Positions 8,855 to 18,129 are shown, counted from the stretch's first letter. The stretch is DNA of 64,000 nucleotides from Clostridium bornimense (GCF_000577895.1 NZ_HG917868.1:1922001-1986000); one strand, 5' to 3'. Notes: a model not told the origin generated them from the sequence alone. Made by a program: numbers and translations.

Positions 8855-10816
8855 CTATAACTTAAATAGTCTTAAGAACTTTTGCCATATATTTAGCTTT
8901 TCTGTTTCTTTACTTTCTTCTACTTCAACAGTTTCTTTTTCTACTCCCTCTGCTTGAATTACAAATTGCACTGAGTTAACATTTGTATTTTTATCACATA
9001 CAAATGATTTAATTTCTGAGTCTGATCCTGTAAAGTTTTTTAACATTGAGTCAATTTCATTATCTACATTACTTTGTAATCCATTTGTTTCTTCTACAAA
9101 TTCTCCAGTTCCAGATACCATTGTTTTAGTCCCACTATATAATTCAGATGTTCCTTTTACTAATTCATTTGCTCCCGCGCATATTGATTGATATCCTAAA
9201 GTTATTGTATTTACAGCATTGGTATACTCCTTAGTTCCTGAATCTAAAGCACTATAGTTTTCATTAAGTAAACTAATACCATTCTTTAATTGATTCATAT
9301 TTACCATAAGGTCACTTAAGGATGCTACAAGATTTTGAATACTTTTATCAAAAATCTCATAGTTTGCTTTAAGAGCATTTGCTCCTTTCATAAGTTCTCC
9401 ACTTTCTTTATCTAGTGCAGCATCTATACCACTTATTAATTTATTGCTACCTTGAATATATGAAATATCTGCCTTTAGAAGCGTTTCTATAGATATTATC
9501 TTTCCTGCATTTGTAATATAATCTACTATAGCATTAGTATCTCCAGCAGTATACTTATTTAAAAGTTCTATTGCTTCTTTATCTCCTGATGCCGCTAATG
9601 TCGCTACTTGAGATTGTACACCATTTATTCCACTAGCAATATATGCTTCATAAAGTGACCTTTGTGTATTTGTTATTGCTAATGCTGCAATAGCATTGTT
9701 ATGATTATTTACAAATTCATTTGTATCCTTTAATCCTGCTGCTGATAAACCATTATAATAATCAGTTATAGAATTATCTACAGTTTCTAGCCCAGTAACA
9801 AGTTTTGAAATGCCATCTTTTATTTGCCCAGATGCGGCGCTTAACTTGGTAAGTTCCTCAGAAGAAGTATTTACCTTACTTAATGATGTTTCAATTGTTT
9901 GTAGTGCACTTTTCACTTCACTAGATCCTTCATTTAAAGATGAAGATTTTCCGTTTAAAGTTTTTAATGCTTCATTTATCGTTTCTATTCCATCATCCAA
10001 TTTTATTGCTCCACTTTCAAGTTTTCCAGCTCCATTATTTAAATTATTAGCACCGTTATCAACCTCTTTTACTGCTGATTGTAATTTTTCTATTTCACTT
10101 GTAAGGTTACTAGTATCAATGCTATCTTTATTAATACCTAGATTAAGTTTTACTCCATTAATAGCAATATTGCCTACCTCAAAATCTTTTACATCAGCTG
10201 TTATATTAATATCCTTTTCGTTACCTGGCATTATTGTATAAGTAAGTTGTTTAAGTTCTCCAACATTAGCCACTGTTGCATCATCACTTTTTATATTTTT
10301 GCATTTCTTTCCATCTAATTGTACTGTTGCTTGTAATGCATAATTATCAAAAAATCCTTCTGTAGCCTTTTTGTTTTCAGATATTTTGATTTCCATAGTA
10401 AGTTTCCCACTACGTCCTGCAATGTCCTTTGCAGAATATTCCTTACCATCCATTTTATAAGTTATATCAATATCCCAAGGTATTTCTGCATTTTCTATAA
10501 CACCTTCATAATATAACTTATCCTTAGAATTTTTAATATTTACTACGCCTGAATCATATTTAATTTCATCATTAGTATTCATATTTCTTACTTCACTGTA
10601 ATTACCATAATCTACTATATCGCTATCATTGAAAATATTTACTACATAAGTTCCAATCAAATCTCCATTAGAATCTAAATTCACATATACCACTTCTTCT
10701 TTTGCAGTAGATAACTGAGACCCTTGAACCACTGTTGGTATCATACTTGAAATTATAAATACAGACATCATAGATGTTGCTGTTACTGTTTTTAACCACT
10801 TACTATTTTTATTCAT
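8855..10816 (-). CDS. Secreted heptad-repeat protein (YhgE/Pip-like), MMPL partner
   Basis: Exported protein of 653 residues. An N-terminal signal segment (about residues 8-33) is followed by beta-rich sequence, then from about residue 240 to 600 a long helical region with repeated L-x-x-G heptads (NNLNNGAGKLESGAIKLDDG), as in the extracellular part of YhgE/Pip proteins. Unlike those, it has no C-terminal block of membrane spans; it ends in a short amphipathic segment (LNIWQKFLRLFKL). Its ATG directly follows the TAG of the MMPL gene, indicating translational coupling and joint function, probably as an extracytoplasmic accessory for export. Substrate unknown. Divergent TetR likely controls both. 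Confidence 0.75.
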   Translation of the reverse strand: MNKNSKWLKTVTATSMMSVFIISSMIPTVVQGSQLSTAKEEVVYVNLDSNGDLIGTYVVNIFNDSDIVDYGNYSEVRNMNTNDEIKYDSGVVNIKNSKDKLYYEGVIENAEIPWDIDITYKMDGKEYSAKDIAGRSGKLTMEIKISENKKATEGFFDNYALQATVQLDGKKCKNIKSDDATVANVGELKQLTYTIMPGNEKDINITADVKDFEVGNIAINGVKLNLGINKDSIDTSNLTSEIEKLQSAVKEVDNGANNLNNGAGKLESGAIKLDDGIETINEALKTLNGKSSSLNEGSSEVKSALQTIETSLSKVNTSSEELTKLSAASGQIKDGISKLVTGLETVDNSITDYYNGLSAAGLKDTNEFVNNHNNAIAALAITNTQRSLYEAYIASGINGVQSQVATLAASGDKEAIELLNKYTAGDTNAIVDYITNAGKIISIETLLKADISYIQGSNKLISGIDAALDKESGELMKGANALKANYEIFDKSIQNLVASLSDLMVNMNQLKNGISLLNENYSALDSGTKEYTNAVNTITLGYQSICAGANELVKGTSELYSGTKTMVSGTGEFVEETNGLQSNVDNEIDSMLKNFTGSDSEIKSFVCDKNTNVNSVQFVIQAEGVEKETVEVEESKETEKLNIWQKFLRLFKL

Positions 10817-12907
10817 CTATATCACTTCCTCTACCTCTAAATTAATATCTTCTTTCTTAGAAAATACCACTTTCTTTTTTCTTAAAATAAAACTATCAAG
10901 AATATATAATAATCCTGGTACAACAAAGACAACAATTGCCAAAGAGCATATTGTTCCTCTTCCAAGCAACATTCCTAATTGAGATAAAACGCCATGACTT
11001 GATACATATCCTAAAAAGAACCCAACCCCTGTCATAACAGTTCCTGATGTAAGAATAGATACCATTACTACTGAAACTGTCTTCTTTATCGCCTCTTGTT
11101 TATGAAATTCTTTTCTAAAATCAATATATCTTTCTGTCATTAAAATTGCATAATCTACCGTTGCTCCAAGTTGAATTGAACTAATAATCAAATAAGAAAT
11201 ATAAAACAGCGGTGTTTCTGTATAATATGGTATTGATAAATTAAACCATATTGCCGTTTCTATTGCTAATACAAGAATCGCCGGTATAGATATTGATCTC
11301 ATAGATATTACTAATACTATAAATACAGCGCCAATTGATAATAGATTTACACTAATCATATCTTCTGTTATTGTATCCATCAAATCATAAGTACTTACAG
11401 TCTGTCCTGCTAGATAATACTTATCTCCATAATATTCTTTAGCTATAGAACGAATTTTTTCTACTACACTAAAAGCTTCTTTACCTTCATAATCTGTTTT
11501 AACGTTAATTATCATTCTGCTATAATTATCACTAATTAATTTTGATAATATATCTTCATCAACATATTCCATTGGAACTTCTGCTCCCGCTTTGTCCACA
11601 TAAGATACAATGGAAGTTACTTCTTTAATACTTTTCAATTCATTAGAAAGATTTTCTTCTGTGTCAAAATCACCTCTTGGAACCATTAAAACATAGTTGT
11701 TTGATTTTCCAAATTCATCTTCAATATTTTTTGTATCTTGTCCCAATTTAGTTTCTAATCCAAATATCTTAGATGATCCATAATAATAATCATTATTTAT
11801 AGACGCTAGATATGACGGTACAATTATAACTGCAAATAAAATCACAGAAGGCATAATAAGTCTTTTTACTAGTTTTCCAACACCATCAAATGATGGCATA
11901 AAACTTCTATGCTCTGTTTTATCTATTAACTTGCTACAATATAAAATCACACCTGGCGCAAAAATAAATACTGTTATAAGACTTAATGCTATTCCTTTAG
12001 CTAAAGCTAAACCAAGGTCTGGACCTATCTTAAATTTCATAACTGCTAATGCTAAGAATCCTATTACTGTAGTAACTCCACTTGATAAAATTGATGAAGT
12101 TGACTTACATAATGCTTGAATCATAGCTTCCTCTGGTTCTAATCCTTCCCCTTTTATTTCTTTATACCTGTGTAATAAAAATACTGAATAATCAAGAGAA
12201 ACTGCTAGTTGCAGTATATTACCAGCTGCATTAGTTACAAAAGAAATTTCACCAAAAATCAAGTTTGTTCCTGCATTAATTACGATTGCAATACCTATAG
12301 AAACAAGTAAAATAATAGGTTCAAACCATGATGTTGTAGTAAGTATTAAAACTAATAATGTAAAAGGTACAGCAATAAGAACAATCATTTTAATTTCATC
12401 TGTTGTAGATTCTGTTGCTATAGCTGTATCTACCGCTGAACCTGACATAGCATTATTATCGCCAATTAAAGTTCTTATGTCCTCTACTGCCTCCATTGTT
12501 TTATCTTCATTTATAGTAACTGAAAATAAAGCATTACTATCTTTGTAGTAAGTAGTAACTGTATCTTTATCTAAAGTATCGATAGGAATAGTAATGTCAG
12601 CTACATCATCTAACCAAGTTACATCATCAACACCATCGATATTTTTTATTTTATCTTTTAATTCCATTGCTTCAGGTATAGTAACCCTAGACACCATTAC
12701 CCGAGCATTAGGTATACCTCCACCAAACTCCTTCTCCATAACTTCTATTGAAACTGTTGAAGCAGTATCATCTGGAAGATAAGAATTCATATCATAATTT
12801 ACTGAAACAAATTGTTTACACAATATTGAAATTAATGCAAAAACTAAAAAGCCAATTACAATAAATTTCTTATGTTTTACAACTCCCCTAAAAAACTTTT
12901 CTTTCAT
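10817..12907 (-). CDS. MMPL/RND-family exporter
   Basis: Membrane transporter of 696 residues with the duplicated MMPL layout: a first span at about residues 15-35, an extracytoplasmic domain, five spans, then a second copy of the same order. The EFGGGIPNARVMVS and DYSVFLLHRYKE (first half) and DYAILMTERYIDF (second half) segments are typical of the family, the latter two carrying the intramembrane Asp-Tyr pair used for proton coupling. Such proteins export lipids, fatty acids or drugs. It starts an operon with the secreted heptad-repeat protein and diverges from a TetR gene. A basic C-terminal tail (LRKKKVVFSKKEDI) is cytoplasmic. Confidence 0.9.
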   Translation of the reverse strand: MKEKFFRGVVKHKKFIVIGFLVFALISILCKQFVSVNYDMNSYLPDDTASTVSIEVMEKEFGGGIPNARVMVSRVTIPEAMELKDKIKNIDGVDDVTWLDDVADITIPIDTLDKDTVTTYYKDSNALFSVTINEDKTMEAVEDIRTLIGDNNAMSGSAVDTAIATESTTDEIKMIVLIAVPFTLLVLILTTTSWFEPIILLVSIGIAIVINAGTNLIFGEISFVTNAAGNILQLAVSLDYSVFLLHRYKEIKGEGLEPEEAMIQALCKSTSSILSSGVTTVIGFLALAVMKFKIGPDLGLALAKGIALSLITVFIFAPGVILYCSKLIDKTEHRSFMPSFDGVGKLVKRLIMPSVILFAVIIVPSYLASINNDYYYGSSKIFGLETKLGQDTKNIEDEFGKSNNYVLMVPRGDFDTEENLSNELKSIKEVTSIVSYVDKAGAEVPMEYVDEDILSKLISDNYSRMIINVKTDYEGKEAFSVVEKIRSIAKEYYGDKYYLAGQTVSTYDLMDTITEDMISVNLLSIGAVFIVLVISMRSISIPAILVLAIETAIWFNLSIPYYTETPLFYISYLIISSIQLGATVDYAILMTERYIDFRKEFHKQEAIKKTVSVVMVSILTSGTVMTGVGFFLGYVSSHGVLSQLGMLLGRGTICSLAIVVFVVPGLLYILDSFILRKKKVVFSKKEDINLEVEEVI

Positions 12908-12981
12908 ATATTCACCTACTTTTTATTAACAGCTTTTCATTACTATACACTGTGTTGATTTTCTTATCTAATTAGATTATA

Positions 12982-13030
12982 ATTAACAAAAATACTTGTA
13001 TCAATAACCAATTTTCTATATTTTGTTAAT
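12982..13030. promoter_or_regulatory. TetR-region dyad 1
   Basis: Perfect 10-bp arms ATTAACAAAA (12982-12991) and TTTTGTTAAT (13021-13030) in the divergent region between the MMPL operon and the TetR gene. The right part (13012-13030) is also repeated as a direct copy at 13072-13090. Confidence 0.55.
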
Positions 13031-13061
13031 AAATGAACTGCTTTTTATTTATTTGAATACT

Positions 13062-13090
13062 AATGAACATTTTTCTACATTTTGTTCATT
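13062..13090. promoter_or_regulatory. TetR-region dyad 2
   Basis: AATGAACA (13062-13069) and TGTTCATT (13083-13090) are perfect 8-bp arms. The core TTTCTACATTTTGTTCATT is a near copy of the 13012-13030 sequence, as expected for two operator sites of one repressor. Confidence 0.6.
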
Positions 13091-13125
13091 AATAAAATAA
13101 TATATTTTAAATGGAGATGTTTGAA

Positions 13126-13716
13126 ATGGATAATAAAAATACAGATAGACGTATTAGAAAAACTAAAAAATTCCTAAAAGATGGTCTTATAGAATTGATG
13201 CTTGAAAAGAGCATTAATGACATTTCTGTAAAAGAACTTACTGAAAAAATTGATTTAAATAGAGGAACTTTTTACTTACATTACAAAGATATATTTGATT
13301 TATTAGAGCAAATTGAAGATGAATTTTTACAAGAATTTAATAAAATTATGTTCTCACATTCCGAAGATCATTTAGAATGTAGTCTTTTATCTTTATTAAT
13401 AGATATTTTTAATTATTTAAAAACTAATGCAGGAATATGTACTGTATTATTAAGTAATAATGGTGATAGAAATTTTATAAATAAAATAAAAGAACTTATC
13501 CGTGCAAAATGTTTTTCCGTTTGGACTGTTATGTTTGAATTGCCTAAAACTGATGCCTTTGATTATTTCTACACTTTTATTGTTTCAGGATGTATCGGTA
13601 TATTTGAAGCTTGGCTTAATAACGGATTAAAAGAATCCCCTTATGAAATAGCTTCACTTACAGAATCCTTCATCCTTAATGGTATAGATGCTTTAAATGT
13701 GGTTTCTAATAAATAA
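13126..13716 (+). CDS. TetR/AcrR-family regulator
   Basis: Regulator of 196 residues. The N-terminal helix-turn-helix reads ISVKELTEKIDLNRGTFYLHYKDIFDLLEQIE, the classical TetR pattern with the FYLHYKD recognition end. The C-terminal ligand domain has the layout of the clostridial/bacillary TetR_C subgroup (FIVSGCIGIFEAWLNNG). The start ATG 13126 is preferred over ATG 13111 because GGAGATG (13113-13119) serves it. Divergent from the MMPL exporter operon, which it probably represses through the two dyads between them. The ligand may be the exported compound. Confidence 0.9.
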   Translation: MDNKNTDRRIRKTKKFLKDGLIELMLEKSINDISVKELTEKIDLNRGTFYLHYKDIFDLLEQIEDEFLQEFNKIMFSHSEDHLECSLLSLLIDIFNYLKTNAGICTVLLSNNGDRNFINKIKELIRAKCFSVWTVMFELPKTDAFDYFYTFIVSGCIGIFEAWLNNGLKESPYEIASLTESFILNGIDALNVVSNK

Positions 13717-13778
13717 TTGTATTTTAACACGTATACTTTTCTTCTATTCTCATATATTATAAGTTGAATTTATCTTTT

Positions 13779-13792
13779 AGGACATTTGTCCT
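13779..13792. promoter_or_regulatory. Inverted repeat upstream of the Crp/Fnr gene
   Basis: AGGACA-TT-TGTCCT, a perfect 6-2-6 dyad about 90 bases before the regulator start; possible autoregulatory site of the Crp/Fnr protein. Inference from position. Confidence 0.4.
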
Positions 13793-13878
13793 TAACTTCT
13801 GCATTATCACTTATCTAGCGTTATTTATGTGATATAATTACTGTACTTTATTTAACTTACTTAATAAGGAGAATTGAA

Positions 13879-14565
13879 ATGAACAACTTACCTTATTTTT
13901 TAGATACTTGTCCTGATTATATAAAAAATGAATTTACAAACATTAATTTCAATACTTTTGATAAAATTCTTATACAAAATCAAGTTGCAAAGGACGTATA
14001 TATAATAAAAAAAGGGAAAGTCAAAGTCTATTCACTAACACCTACAGGGGTTAAATATTTAGAAAGAACTTATTGTGAAAATGAAGTATTTGGCGAATTA
14101 GAAATATTCGCTGATAAACCTATATTAAATTATGTGGAAGCACTTGAACCTTGTGAAGCAATTAAAATTTCTAAACACTCCTTTTGGGAATGGATCAAAC
14201 ATGATAGTGATTTTTCTTTATATGTACATGTTCAACTGTCTAAAAAAATGTATCATACTTCTCTTAATAACAAAGCAAACGTTGCTTACAACTTAAAATA
14301 TAGACTACTTTTCTTCTTGTGGAAGTTCTTAACTGATCATAATTTAGATAATATCCATAAAGATATATTAGTAGAAGGCGTTGGTTCAAATATTAGAAGT
14401 GTTAATCGAATTATTAAAGAGTTAGTAGATGATAATCTTGTTAAGTATGATAAAGGATTTGTCAAAGTAAAGGACATAAATAAGCTAGTTGATATAATTC
14501 TCTCCACTAATTATGCTAATAACTTATTAGGTATTTCTAATAAAAATTCCGGAGGAAAATTATGA
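13879..14565 (+). CDS. Crp/Fnr-family transcriptional regulator
   Basis: Protein of 228 residues. Residues 20-120 form a cyclic-nucleotide-binding-type beta-roll (VYIIKKGKVKVYSLTPTG...NEVFGELEIFADKP), residues 150-205 a Crp helix-turn-helix (DILVEGVGSNIRSVNRIIKELVDDNLV). There is no cysteine cluster for an iron-sulfur centre, so it is not FNR-like in sensing, and the conserved Arg-Ser of cAMP-binding proteins is not evident. Stop and the next start overlap as ATGA, so it is translationally coupled to cytidine deaminase. That pairing suggests control linked to nucleoside supply, which is inference. Starts after GGAGAATTG. Confidence 0.9.
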   Translation: MNNLPYFLDTCPDYIKNEFTNINFNTFDKILIQNQVAKDVYIIKKGKVKVYSLTPTGVKYLERTYCENEVFGELEIFADKPILNYVEALEPCEAIKISKHSFWEWIKHDSDFSLYVHVQLSKKMYHTSLNNKANVAYNLKYRLLFFLWKFLTDHNLDNIHKDILVEGVGSNIRSVNRIIKELVDDNLVKYDKGFVKVKDINKLVDIILSTNYANNLLGISNKNSGGKL

Positions 14566-14984
14566 TTAATAGAAAATTGTTAATAGAAAAAGCCTTTGAA
14601 GCTCAAAAATTTTGTTATACACCATATTCAAATTTCAATGTAGGTGCAGCTTTACTTTGTGATGATGGTGAAATTTATCAAGGATGCAATATAGAAAATG
14701 CTGCATATACCCCAACAAACTGCGCTGAAAGAACAGCTTTCTTTAAAGCAATTTCTGAAGGTAAAAAAGATTTCACCGCTATTGCAGTAGTAGGAAATAA
14801 AAAAGGTATACAACAAGGTGAAGGAGATTTCTGTGCCCCTTGTGCTGTATGTAGGCAAGTTATGGCTGAATTTTGTGACTTAAAAACTTTTAAAGTAATT
14901 ATCGCAAAAAGTACAGCAGAATATTTAGAGTATACATTAGAAGAACTTTTACCTTTAGCATTTACAGGTAAAAACTTAGATTAA
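14562..14984 (+). CDS. cdd: Cytidine deaminase
   Basis: Converts cytidine and deoxycytidine to uridine forms in pyrimidine salvage. The 140-residue protein is a small tetrameric-type deaminase with the substrate and zinc motifs intact: SNFNVGAAL near residue 22, CAERTAFF (zinc Cys and catalytic Glu) near 53, and PCAVCRQVM (two zinc cysteines) near 90. Its ATG overlaps the stop of the Crp/Fnr gene by four bases, with GGAGG inside the upstream gene end as ribosome binding site. Confidence 0.96.
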   Translation: MINRKLLIEKAFEAQKFCYTPYSNFNVGAALLCDDGEIYQGCNIENAAYTPTNCAERTAFFKAISEGKKDFTAIAVVGNKKGIQQGEGDFCAPCAVCRQVMAEFCDLKTFKVIIAKSTAEYLEYTLEELLPLAFTGKNLD

Positions 14985-14990
14985 AATAAA

Positions 14991-15016
14991 AATCCACGAT
15001 ATTTCTATCGTGGATT
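14991..15016. terminator. Bidirectional terminator
   Basis: AATCCACGAT (14991-15000) and ATCGTGGATT (15007-15016), perfect arms with A- and T-rich flanks, between the convergent cdd and hydrolase genes. Confidence 0.88.
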
Positions 15017-15030
15017 CTTTGTTATAGCCT

Positions 15031-16017
15031 TCAATTTTGATACGTAATATGTAATTTATCTAAGTATTCAAATCTCTTGATTTCTTTAGCATCTAAATCT
15101 TCTTTATTCATATCTACAGCACTTATTCCATTATTATTATATGTTGAATAATAATAGATACCTTTTTGTTGACACATACATGAAGTATATAATGTTATAT
15201 CATCTAAATCATCAGCTTTAACAGCTCCCCTTGGCATCGCCACATTATTTAGCATATGGAAAAATTGACTTATCCCAGTGTTTAAATCTTCTGTTTCTGA
15301 AAGCGTTGATTTTAAATATGCTATTCTTACAAATCTATCTACTCCTGAACATCCTCCTGGTAATCCATTAGTTCCTAGCCCCACTCCTAATGGTCTTAAT
15401 TCTTTCTCTCCCCATTTTACAGGTTCCGGCTGAATAGGGGTAGTCTTCATATATTCATTTAAATTAGTTAAATGCCAATCAAATGTTGGAGAATTAGTCA
15501 TAACTCCAATAGGATTTTCATGAATCTTCAAACTTTCTTTTGTCTTTTCTATAACTATAGATTTTCCATTTGCATCTGCAACTATCCAATGAAGAGTTGG
15601 AAGCGGTGTTTTTTCATTAATTGGAACTGCAACTAATTCTATATTTCCAATTTCTTTTAAAACATCATCTACGGTTTCAAAATTTGATAATATCCATATA
15701 ATTAAATCATATGGAGCTAAATTATTTTTACCTGGTACCTCTTTATCTTCTAAGTAAGAATATCCTGGAAAATTAAGGCCTGCACACCCTAATCCTTTTT
15801 CATTCATTGCATCTGCAAAGGCTGGATAATCATCTATAACACTTGCCATACCTATTATTGCATATTTAGTTTTTTTCATATTACTAGTAACTCTATCTCT
15901 ATATTCATAATTTCTAGGTACTAAAGTAACAGCTTGATTAAATGAATATGATAAATCCATATTCCTTCCAAACAAATTATAACCATCTTTTGTTTTTAAA
16001 GTTAATGCGGTGCACAT
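15031..16017 (-). CDS. Choloylglycine hydrolase-family enzyme (bile salt hydrolase type)
   Basis: Ntn-hydrolase of 328 residues that would cleave amide bonds of glycine/taurine-conjugated bile acids (or penicillin V in related enzymes). After removal of Met1 the nucleophile is Cys2 (MCTALTLKTKDG); Arg18 and Asp21 are in FGRNMD. GLNFPGY, TNSPTFDWH and an Arg in DRFVRI supply the remaining active-site positions. Overall it resembles Clostridium perfringens bile salt hydrolase in length and many segments. One oddity: the loop usually ending GLPGD reads GTNGLPGG. No signal peptide, so cytoplasmic. A relic of a second copy lies near 23.1 kb. Bile-salt versus penicillin preference is not settled by sequence. 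Confidence 0.88.
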   Translation of the reverse strand: MCTALTLKTKDGYNLFGRNMDLSYSFNQAVTLVPRNYEYRDRVTSNMKKTKYAIIGMASVIDDYPAFADAMNEKGLGCAGLNFPGYSYLEDKEVPGKNNLAPYDLIIWILSNFETVDDVLKEIGNIELVAVPINEKTPLPTLHWIVADANGKSIVIEKTKESLKIHENPIGVMTNSPTFDWHLTNLNEYMKTTPIQPEPVKWGEKELRPLGVGLGTNGLPGGCSGVDRFVRIAYLKSTLSETEDLNTGISQFFHMLNNVAMPRGAVKADDLDDITLYTSCMCQQKGIYYYSTYNNNGISAVDMNKEDLDAKEIKRFEYLDKLHITYQN

Positions 16018-16120
16018 TTTTGTTTCCTCCTAATAAAACTTATATCTAAATTACATTAACCTAATTTTAATGATTTTATACAAAATTAATAACGTCCCAT
16101 TTAAATATGAAATAAGAATA

Positions 16121-16606
16121 TTACCATTTATCAACAAGCATCAGAAATCCTGGTATCCAAGCTGTTATGATTCCTTCAAATATAGCTAAATATGGGACAA
16201 ACTTTCCAAGATTTTTCTTTAAAATTATTTCTATAAATGCTGTAAGCCAAAGTATTCCCCACAATACCCATATAATACTCATTCTCCAATCTAAGTCTTG
16301 TGTTAAGCTAAGATATGCACATGGTATAGTATTTATAGCTACAAATAAGCTATACCACCCATAAGGTCTTTTGTCTAGATTAAATATACTGTTTATAGCT
16401 ACAAATAAATATGTAAAACCAAATAATAATCCTGTACCTACCGCATAGTATTCTCCTTGTATTACAGATACAGTATCAATTATTACTGCTAAAGCACCTG
16501 TAAATATATTCATTACAGAAGCTGACTTTTCATCTATATTGCACAACCTGCTTATACCATTATTTATTAGAACTATTCCTACATATAACAATACTATTCC
16601 TAACAT
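16121..16606 (-). CDS. ureI: UreI/AmiS-family urea channel
   Basis: Small integral membrane channel (161 aa, six predicted spans) that passes urea into the cytoplasm. It starts MLGIVLLYVGIVLI and contains TGLLFGFTYLFVAIN, RPYGWYSLFVAINT, WVLWGILWLTAFIE and FEGIITAWIPGF, which line up with the Helicobacter pylori UreI. The extracellular loops are shorter than in that protein and lack its histidine-rich stretch, so it is probably not acid-gated, as in the AmiS branch. It is the last gene of the urease operon, following ureD. Confidence 0.92.
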   Translation of the reverse strand: MLGIVLLYVGIVLINNGISRLCNIDEKSASVMNIFTGALAVIIDTVSVIQGEYYAVGTGLLFGFTYLFVAINSIFNLDKRPYGWYSLFVAINTIPCAYLSLTQDLDWRMSIIWVLWGILWLTAFIEIILKKNLGKFVPYLAIFEGIITAWIPGFLMLVDKW

Positions 16607-16627
16607 CTATATTCACAACCTATCTTA

Positions 16628-17461
16628 CTAATATTTACGTATAGATAACTCTCTAGAATTTAAAAATTCCTTTCTTATATAGTTATGACATAACTTTATT
16701 GCACTCTCTATATTTTGAGTTAAGTTTCCCAATACTCTTAATACAAAACCATTTACTTCAAGTTCCGATATACCAAAGTAAATTGGTAAATTTAATTTTT
16801 TTATTTCATCTCTTAACTGTTCAATTATTTTCACATCAATATTTTCATTTATTACAAGTAATGTTCCAAAATTTTGATATCCTTCAAAAAAACCTAATTT
16901 AGTAACATCATCTTCTCTTGGATTTACATATAAGTTATCTAATAGAACTATTTTATTATTTACATACACACTTGTTTTTAATTGTACATTACTATATTGA
17001 AATGCTTCACCTTCTTTTGACCATCCAGATGTAATTCCATCACTGTATATCAGTGTTGCACTTTCATCCATATAAATATTATTTACTTGCTTATAAATTG
17101 CATCCTTATATAGTATTACACTATCTGTTATATACTCTAAGGTGCTGTTTTTCTCTAAATTTATTATAGTTTCTTGTTCAGTTTTCTCTCCATGTACACA
17201 TTTATATACTTTTGTAGATGCTTGAGTTGTTATAATTGCTCTTGAATCTTCCTTTAGATTAATGCTGTATTTATATTTTTCACCTTCAACATATCCTCCT
17301 CCAAGACCAACTATAAAATAAGTTGAAATTTTTTCACTATCAAGATGAATAGTTGGAGATAATTTTATTAGACCATCAAATCTTTTTTCACTTATAACAG
17401 TATTTTCATTCTTTTTCTCTAATACTATTTCAAATTCCCCTGCATACTTGCTGTTACTCAT
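16628..17461 (-). CDS. ureD: Urease accessory protein UreD
   Basis: Scaffold of the urease activation complex (also called UreH), 277 residues. Typical features are SPTIHLDSEKISTYFIVGLGGGYVEG, QASTKVY and an IYSDGITSGW-like core. It recruits UreF and UreG to apo-urease and helps deliver nickel. One base separates its start from the stop of ureG, so they are translationally linked. Sequence is divergent, as usual for UreD. Confidence 0.93.
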   Translation of the reverse strand: MSNSKYAGEFEIVLEKKNENTVISEKRFDGLIKLSPTIHLDSEKISTYFIVGLGGGYVEGEKYKYSINLKEDSRAIITTQASTKVYKCVHGEKTEQETIINLEKNSTLEYITDSVILYKDAIYKQVNNIYMDESATLIYSDGITSGWSKEGEAFQYSNVQLKTSVYVNNKIVLLDNLYVNPREDDVTKLGFFEGYQNFGTLLVINENIDVKIIEQLRDEIKKLNLPIYFGISELEVNGFVLRVLGNLTQNIESAIKLCHNYIRKEFLNSRELSIRKY

Positions 17462-17462
17462 T

Positions 17463-18086
17463 TTAGTTAATTCCTTCTAATAAACAATTCTTTTTAATCC
17501 AAGTAAGAACTTCATTTACACCTTCATCTTTTTTTAAATTAGTAAATATAAAAGTCTTTTCTTTTCTAAATGTTAATGTATCTCTTCTCATAACTTCTAA
17601 ATCTGCTCCAACATAAGGAGCTAAATCTATCTTGTTAATGATAAACAAATCACTTTTTATCATTCCCTGTCCTGCTTTTCTTGGAATCTTTTCACCTTGT
17701 GCTACATCAATAATATAAATAGAGAAATCAACTAAGTCAGGACTAAATGTTGCCGCTAAATTATCTCCACCACTTTCTAAAAAAATAATATCCAAGTCAT
17801 TAAATCTGCTTTTCATTTCTTCTATAGCAGCAAAATTCATAGATGCATCTTCTCTTATCGCTGTGTGTGGACATCCACCTGTCTCTACTCCAATAACTCT
17901 GTCTTCACTTAACACAGAATTCTTCACTAAAAATTTAGCATCTTCCTTTGTATAAATATCATTAGTAATAACTGCACAATTATATTGATCTTTCACTAAT
18001 CTAGTTATTCTTTCTATTAATAAAGTTTTTCCACTTCCAACAGGACCGCCTACCCCTATTATTACTGGCTTTTTCATAAAACTCAT
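17463..18086 (-). CDS. ureG: Urease accessory GTPase UreG
   Basis: GTPase (207 aa) that powers nickel insertion into urease. The P-loop [11 protein letters not shown] is at residues 11-21, the nickel-binding Cys-Pro-His motif in [15 protein letters not shown] near 70, a [11 protein letters not shown] switch region near 100, and the guanine-specificity NKID near 150. All are intact. ureG lies 43 bases downstream of ureF. Confidence 0.97.
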   Translation of the reverse strand: MSFMKKPVIIGVGGPVGSGKTLLIERITRLVKDQYNCAVITNDIYTKEDAKFLVKNSVLSEDRVIGVETGGCPHTAIREDASMNFAAIEEMKSRFNDLDIIFLESGGDNLAATFSPDLVDFSIYIIDVAQGEKIPRKAGQGMIKSDLFIINKIDLAPYVGADLEVMRRDTLTFRKEKTFIFTNLKKDEGVNEVLTWIKKNCLLEGIN

Positions 18087-18129
18087 CCTTTCACCATGTA
18101 ATTAATTTTGATTATTTAGTTTTTAAATT

